In this document: positions 57,877 to 64,000 of the stretch, piece after piece
Position numbering within the stretch: the first letter of the stretch is position 1
Layout: every line of letters begins with the position of its first letter
NCBI GenBank assembly: GCA_945643635.1
Contig: CALZFC010000090.1
Location: 759,501 to 823,500 of the forward strand
Length of the DNA stretch: 64,000 nucleotides
Source: Allodiplogaster sudhausi
Lineage: Eukaryota; Nematoda; Chromadorea; Rhabditida; Diplogasteridae
Direction of reading: 5' to 3'
Program-made: the position numbers and the translations under genes
Notes under the pieces: generated by a model
Database searches by the model: none
Seen by the model: only the letters and a program-made list of their open reading frames with translations
What the model was told of the DNA's origin: nothing

Positions 57877-60179
57877 TTAAATAAGCGCGTGAGTGTTCGC
57901 TTCGCTCGTGCCCGACACCTCGATCTGGCCATTCTTCGACCCCCACGCCTTCGCCGTAAGCTTAGCCGACGTCGGCTGCGTCTTCACGCAGCACACGAAA
58001 CGCGCCATCGACATGACGTACGCAAAGGCGCGATGCCGAATGGACTCTGGAAATTAGAGGAAATTTGGAAAAAGGCTTAAAATTAACAGTATAGAATTTA
58101 TATTTGCTAGATCTTAAAGAAACAGATTATTTATTTATTTATTTATTTTATAACAAATTAACGTTCGCAGGGGTAATTTTAGTAGGTCCTCCAAGTACAA
58201 CTCTACAAAACAGTGTCCATTTCAACATGTGCAAAATGTCTCCGTTCATGATACAATACCGAATCTGTAACTATGTAACTGCCTCATGTGTTAAGTAATA
58301 CTTTTCACCGACACATTTTCCTGAACTTTTCCTAGGGCAGGGTACAATAGAGCCCTGCTTGAGTTACACAAGCATCCTGTCTTCAATATGCATTAAAGTT
58401 GAAATTTGTCCAAGTCACTTGAAATTGAGTTTAGCTCGGGTAACTAATGAACACATTTCTGCAGACATGCGTACATAGGTTTCCTCTCGTCGGAAATGAC
58501 AATTAATTAGGCATCTTATGACATTGATCTAATTAGCTTTGGCGTATGTCGCAAAACTGTTGTTTTTTGAACCCTTGTTTTGGTGAAGTGTTCTGAGTCA
58601 ATTAGCGAGTTGATGGCAAATATGTGCACAATGTATGCTTTCTAATTCGACAGAGACACTTGACTTGAACCTGCTGGTCGGACGGCTAATTGGATTTGCT
58701 CAGCATAAAGGAATCTTCAAAATTTCCAACATCACAATAACAGGGCTGATTTGAAAACGTCAAGATGCAACGGAAGTTTTAGCAAAAAAAGATCCCGTAA
58801 AGGCTTTATCAATTTGTTGAAGATTTATGCTACAAAACTGATTCTCGAAAGCGTTAGGAATAACCGTGACGTTCCAGGAAGAAAGTAAGGATTATGTAAG
58901 TATGCCTGGAAGGCATTCTGTCAACTTGATATTTGTAGCAGAACGTCACTACTTTTCCTTCTTGAATACAAAAAGAAAGGCATTGCAATTGTACATGGCC
59001 GTTTTTGCTCTATTTGTTTTTCAAGTAAATACTTAATTTAGTATTAGAAATGCTCACTTGCAAAGATGAGCGTGTAGATGGCTGGTCCGAGTGCGAACAT
59101 ATCGAATGCGTACGGGACGGAGAGCGTCACGACGTACTGGACGCGTGGATTGCCAGGGAAGAAAGCTTGTGCCAGCTGAACAACATAGTGTCTTTCTATA
59201 TTCAGCAGCTAGCAAAATTGTGCTCTTTCACATGAAGGCTAGTTAAGTAAGCGTATTCATTTCGAATACACATAGTCTAATGATTAAGAAAAGCCTGTGA
59301 AAGAGGCCACCCACCACGCACGCCACATTGAGCACTTGTGCAAAGAAGATGAACAGAGAAATGTAGAAGAGCGCGAGGTCATTCTTTGATTGTCTGGAAA
59401 AAAATTTATATTTATTTTAAAATTTAATTTTTCTTAATGTTGATTATTTAAAAGGTATACTGTAACTAGCACGAATAAGTATTCGTAGTTTAAAAATCTC
59501 ACCGAACAGCCTTGGTATGCTGGAGACGAATGAGCGCGCGGAGAGCCAGGATGTTCATTGCCATGTTGATAAACATCACCGTTGCGCCATAGATTGTCTG
59601 GATCAACGAGGCCGTTGCGTTCGGCTGAAAAACACACTCTCATCACATACCTTATTCATTTCTATTTTGAACGACAAACCAATAACTTACCGTTCTCTAT
59701 TCAATAAACTTACGTAAATATTTAGACAAACATCATAGATTATAAGATAATTTGTATTGCACTTTCTCAGACCATGTCATTAATCTTGGAAGAAAACATC
59801 CATTTTGAGCAAAGAACATGGAACACAGACGGAAGAAAGAATGGAATTCTTTGAAAAGTTTTTTTTCTTTCACAGACAAACATCCACCCCTAGGCAAGTG
59901 AAAGGTGTGTGAAGGATGAGAGTGCATGTGTGAAAGGACATATTATGAAGAAGGAGAGATTATTAGAACAGGAACGTACTGTAGTGTACTTGATAAGCCA
60001 GACTTCCGAGGAGGGATCAAAGTTGTAGAGCATGCGAACTGGCAGGCGAGACATGCAAATCAGCACAGCGACGGCGAGGGTGACGCAGATCGGAATCTGC
60101 GGACGGCTCCAGAGCTGAAACGAAATGAAAGTTGACGGTAAACACAAATACTGAACAGTGTGGTAGATTGTTTTTCTTT

Positions 60180-60217
<38 letters not shown>

Positions 60218-60929
60218 TACGGGTTATCAATCCTTCAATATCTTATATTATGTTCTGACAACAAGAAAAATCCATTTAAAAAATTAAAAAGAAAATTTCG
60301 AATATACCCGAGCGTGTCTCGTTGGCACAACGATCGCCGAGAAGCGGTTAAGTGTGAAGAGGAATGCGCATGCGTGTGAAACGTAGTTGGAAACGCCGAT
60401 CGAGAACCTGCAATCACTAGGATCAGCCTTGACTTCGATCGAACTGGTAGTCAACTTAGTAAGGGGGAAGCGGAACGAGGGGTTGGCTAATTGGAGATAT
60501 TTGATGAGAAAGCGGGCCAACTAGCCATTGAATGTTGCGAAGTTCGTCTTGTTCATTCATGAAATAGTACCAGCTGCTAAAAGCGGCGTCCGAGCGCAGG
60601 CGGTATGTCGGAAACGAGTTGATGTACGTTACAGTATCCTTAAAGTGAAATTTAAATAGAAAGGGTAGGTTATTTTCTAGTAAGTTATGATCTTTGGAAT
60701 ACAATTGGGTAAACATTAAATATTGTTTTTATGGAGATATTCGAATTTATGAAGTGTGAAATCTTGAAAAGCAGATGCCGTATCCTACCACGACGACGTT
60801 GACCATGTAGATGTGCACGAATGAGCGAGACAGCTGTCGCCGCATGTTCCAGATGGTGGCGAGGACCAAGAAATAGATGAAGAGCGCTGGCCCACCGTAT
60901 GCCATGTACACGATGGTGACCGCGAGCAT
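57877..60929 (-). CDS. Serpentine seven-helix chemoreceptor (Srg/Srv-like)
   Basis: ATG at 60929. Exon 60929-60789 encodes helix 1 and an intracellular basic loop (YGGPALFIYFLVLATIWNMR ... YMVNVVV). 60638 downward gives DTVTYINSFPTYRL (helix 2). About 60407-60309 gives helix 3 (SHACAFLFTLNRFSAIVVP). About 60118-59985 gives helix 4 (PQIPICVTLAVAVLICMS). About 59633-59507 gives helix 5 (YGATVMFINMAMNILALRAL). About 59396-59300 gives helix 6 (LFYISLFIFFAQVLNVACVV). About 59188-59058 gives helix 7 (VTLSVPYAFDMFALGPAIYT). After a 1-kb intron, 58046-57877 supplies a basic tail (KSIRHRAFAYVMS) and stop, with phase agreeing. Helices, the LNR motif after helix 3 and loop lengths fit nematode Srg/Srv receptors. 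Splicing around 60470-60540 is unresolved. Expected in sensory neuron cilia. Confidence 0.8.
60178..60210. repeat. Poly-T tract
   Basis: About 29 consecutive T after TTTTCTTTTC, inside a receptor intron; length is likely imprecise. Confidence 0.9.
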
Positions 60930-63900
60930 TGTGAACTACTCCTCAACAATAGAAAACACTTATATATACATACATATATACATTTCTTCTCTATTTAGGT
61001 AACTTTAAAGACAGTAATGAATTACATGAAAATCGCGACGCAAGTAAAGCACATCTTTATAGGCGTGGGTGTTATATGAAAGAACAGGATCATATATGAG
61101 GGCATGGCACTTCTCTACATACATACATATGCCGAGTACAATTTTTTTTAGAGTAAAGCAAGAGTAGGATGCAAAAAAATAAGAGAATACATATGATATC
61201 TTGCTGCTCTCGACATGTATACATACACAACTCCCGAGAGTGCTAACAGGATAGATTCAAGCTGCAATCTAAGGCGGTACTGGGCGGGGCAAAGATGCAC
61301 TCGTCTACCGTTTCCTTTTGTGATACTGAAAAATTTATGCGAACAAGGAAGCTGAAGAGTAGTACCATCTAGTGCATATGGACATTGTTATTGTCTGGAG
61401 GCTATCTCATAAACGAGCAGTACAAATGGGCCACCCGACATCTCACTATTGTTTAATCCTGTGAATTCAAAAGAAATGTAGAAGCGTGAGAAGACGACGA
61501 CTAATGATCTCACAAGAAATTGAGCAACATAAGGGCCACGTTGAAGATAGCCATGTTGAAAGAGCGAAAACAGAACAATCGTAGCGATATTTGTCTGTCT
61601 ATAGCCCTGTATACTTTTCATCGCTATCGCTATATTTCATCTTTTCATCGCTATCGCTATATCTCATCGCGAAAGGATAAGCGCCCAAGGATGATGTAGG
61701 GAGAAGCAAAATGTCTCGGACAATGTCTCAGAAAGTGTTTGCTATTTGCTCATTGCTATAGTCCTAAAATGTCAAATAGCACATGATGGATCTCGCCAAA
61801 AAAAGATGTTATAACGACTGGAAAGTGAGCATTCAAGCAGCATTTTTATGCGTCGGCAAAAGTATAAGACGGATTACTGTAGGATTAGTCGAGGTTGACA
61901 TCGCAACTTTGAAGGGCGTTCAAGTGGCTCTTCAATGTTGCGAAGACTATGTATATCGTCAAGGACATTACTCTCGCGGGCACTTGACAGATAGGTTGCT
62001 TATTAGTGACGAATTAGTCCAGGGCAAAAGTCCATCTTTTCTTTGACTTGATAATATGAATAATAATCCACATGATAGCTATTCATTATGTCATTAGTGA
62101 AATTATAATAGAAATGCCCTAGCCTCGTTAGGCTAATTTTCTTTATTTGTTTCTGAAACTGCAGATACCCAAAATAATTGATTGTCAAAAGCTCATTGTC
62201 AGCAGAATTCAAGAACCAACAGTCTCTTTGACTGATTCTGTGACTTTTGCAGTATCATTTAACGCATCAGACATCGCGACATAAAGTAAGCCAATTACTG
62301 CACTTTTTATCCACTTGTGACGCACTGGGATAAGGCCTTCAAAATAGTACCTAATGAAGAACTAAGTTCCTGAACAGGATTCTTCCGAGTAGGATGAATC
62401 GTGTTCAATAATATAATTCAGGAAGTGAATAATTACAAAATAGCAAAATTTTAAATGTGAATAAAGTCAGTTGTTCGGAAAGTATTGATACGCTTCTATT
62501 TATCGACAAAAATAACACCGAACAACAGTTCATACGAGAGAAGGTAGTTCTTCTAATAAAGTAGGGAATTTCGAGGAAAGATTCAACTGTAAATGTTGCG
62601 TTCGAATAAAAAATTCTATGATCCATTTTAAATATCCAAAAATTAAAATCTAAACGAATGCAGATTTTCTTGTATTTCGTACGCATAAATTACATATTAT
62701 CTTATCTTGAAATTACAATTTACTTTTCGTGCCATAAGAACATTGTTCATTTTGTACTATATATCAAAATTTCGAACTTATAAAAAGTACATTCAATTGC
62801 GTGACTACGAGTACGATTTACTTTTATAGCCGAGTGAAGTAATGTAACCATTCAATGGAAATCTACAGATTGTATGTACATATTTGTTTCTACATTTATA
62901 CAGATGCATTGACTGCGGAAATTCCACACATACAAGTTGTATTACATACATAAGTCATTGTCGATTATTTAAAACTCTCTACGTTTGCTTATTCGCAACT
63001 CGTCACGCGTGAACTGTAAGAAATCTTCATTGCACACGAAGTGCTACAAGCCACCTTCTGGCAAATTGACATTGCCTTTGATTGTAAGATTTCTTAAAGT
63101 TGAGCGGAACCTGCAAAGTAAAACACGCAAACATATGTATGTTATGTCGACGGAGACTATATGGTCACTTTTTCAACATTCACGTCTATTTCTCAGCCTC
63201 AAATACATATATCTCCTTTGTTGCGGATATTGCAGACTGAAAAAAACGCGGCAATGTACTTCTTTCTCTTAAATACACATCTGTGTAGCTTCATCTGAAT
63301 GGACGAACATAATATCAGAGACTGCCGATTGAGCCTGATAAACAAGTGGCCATAAAGCTGGAACTCACACGAAGGCGAGCACATTGTTTCGAATGTTTAT
63401 CCAGCCGAAACATTTTCTCTAAGACGTTCGATACAATTTTAAGGACACAATTCTATATTATTTAAACTGCACAATTGATTTTTTTCATTCTCTCCTAGCG
63501 ATATGCTGACTATGGTAAACACAAAACAAGAAAGACCTGATGGTGAGCAAATCACATACGATTTGCTCATTTATCACTGAATGACTGAGTGAGCAACTTT
63601 TCATTCCAAATGCATTGATATGCACTCCATCTCTATAAAGGCGCTGATAACGAGAGATAGCGAGTGCCCAGAGAGGAATACATAGGTTCAGAAACTCGAG
63701 ACTAGAATGAAACAAGATTCTCACGATTCTTCTGCTCATCGTAAGCCAAGAAAGCAGCGAAAATGGTGGCTTGTTGGATACAAGAGGAATGTTGAACTAT
63801 GCGTTACGCATACACGTTCATTGCTTGTAGCGTGTCGTACAGAATAACGAGAAAAAAAATATGCAAATAGATGAAAATAGCAGTTCTACTAGAACGTCCA

Positions 63901-64000
63901 TAGTCGAGGACTGAAGGCGTGTGATCAAGACGAATGGATTTTGTGCCAGCATAACTGACACACGACTACGAATAAATCTTTTGTATTGACACTATTTTTG
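60930..64000. other. No supported gene; possible receptor relics
   Basis: A minus-strand frame at about 61440-61388 (LNNSEMSGGPFVLLVYE) faintly recalls the first helix of the receptor, and 63739-63485 holds a hydrophobic frame with ALAISRYQRLYR. Neither can be extended by splicing. A short tandem repeat (TTTTCATCGCTATCGCTATA) occurs at about 61616-61665. The rest is A/T-rich. Confidence 0.35.

Noticed and set aside
57890..58046. Plus-strand frame reading VPDTSIWPFFDPHAF
   Set aside because: It is antisense to the last exon of the receptor, whose phase and stop fit the minus-strand gene; no splice partners on plus.
61783..62046. Plus-strand frame of 87 codons
   Set aside because: No motif, no splice context, no paralogue in the window.
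1..64000. CRISPR array, operon with SL2-type spacing, rRNA
   Set aside because: No regular spacer-repeat array, no rRNA sequence, and same-strand neighbours are too far apart for typical SL2 operons. A canonical SL RNA sequence was not seen.

Overview
The window is nuclear DNA of a nematode. Evidence: two 127-residue major sperm protein genes, many 40-100 nt introns, cysteine-rich secreted genes of nematode ET/Ly6-like type, a seven-helix serpentine chemoreceptor, and an acceptor site placed directly before a start codon as in SL trans-splicing. No clade can be fixed from sequence alone. GA/CT microsatellites are very frequent.

Layout. 1-3.7 kb: tail of an unknown gene, then two secreted cysteine-rich genes on +. 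3.8-9.8 kb: a TTAA-flanked DNA transposon with 1.1 kb inverted repeats and a multi-exon DDE-type transposase-like gene. 9.9-11.7 kb: unrecognised exons. 12.9-15.1 kb: a third cysteine-rich secreted gene on -, inverted relative to the first two, with a stray first-exon copy at 15.8 kb. 16.4-24.9 kb: a probable sperm-related block with two duplicated lysine/glutamate-rich membrane-anchor genes (each with one premature stop), a 343-bp MITE between them, a head-to-head pair of MSP genes, and a Lys/Pro-rich protein with an N-myristoylation signal. 25.7-26.5 kb: possible glycosyltransferase remnant. 27.8-34.8 kb: a complete Ty3/gypsy LTR retrotransposon with equal-length, apparently identical LTRs but a stop and a frameshift in pol. 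35.2-48.2 kb: a 13-kb DNA transposon, proposed here from its CAC-type 21-bp inverted ends, AA target duplication, subterminal repeats and two multi-exon genes. 49.9-52.5 kb: an UBASH3/TULA-type histidine phosphatase. 53.5-56.6 kb: three tandem small secreted proteins. 57.9-60.9 kb: a serpentine receptor on -. 61-64 kb: no supported gene.

Together, about 26 of 64 kb is three large transposons interleaved with small, fast-evolving nematode families: secreted cysteine-rich proteins, sperm proteins and a chemoreceptor. Exon coordinates were derived by hand from GT/GC-AG signals, reading-frame phase and paralogue alignment, and may be off by one or two bases.
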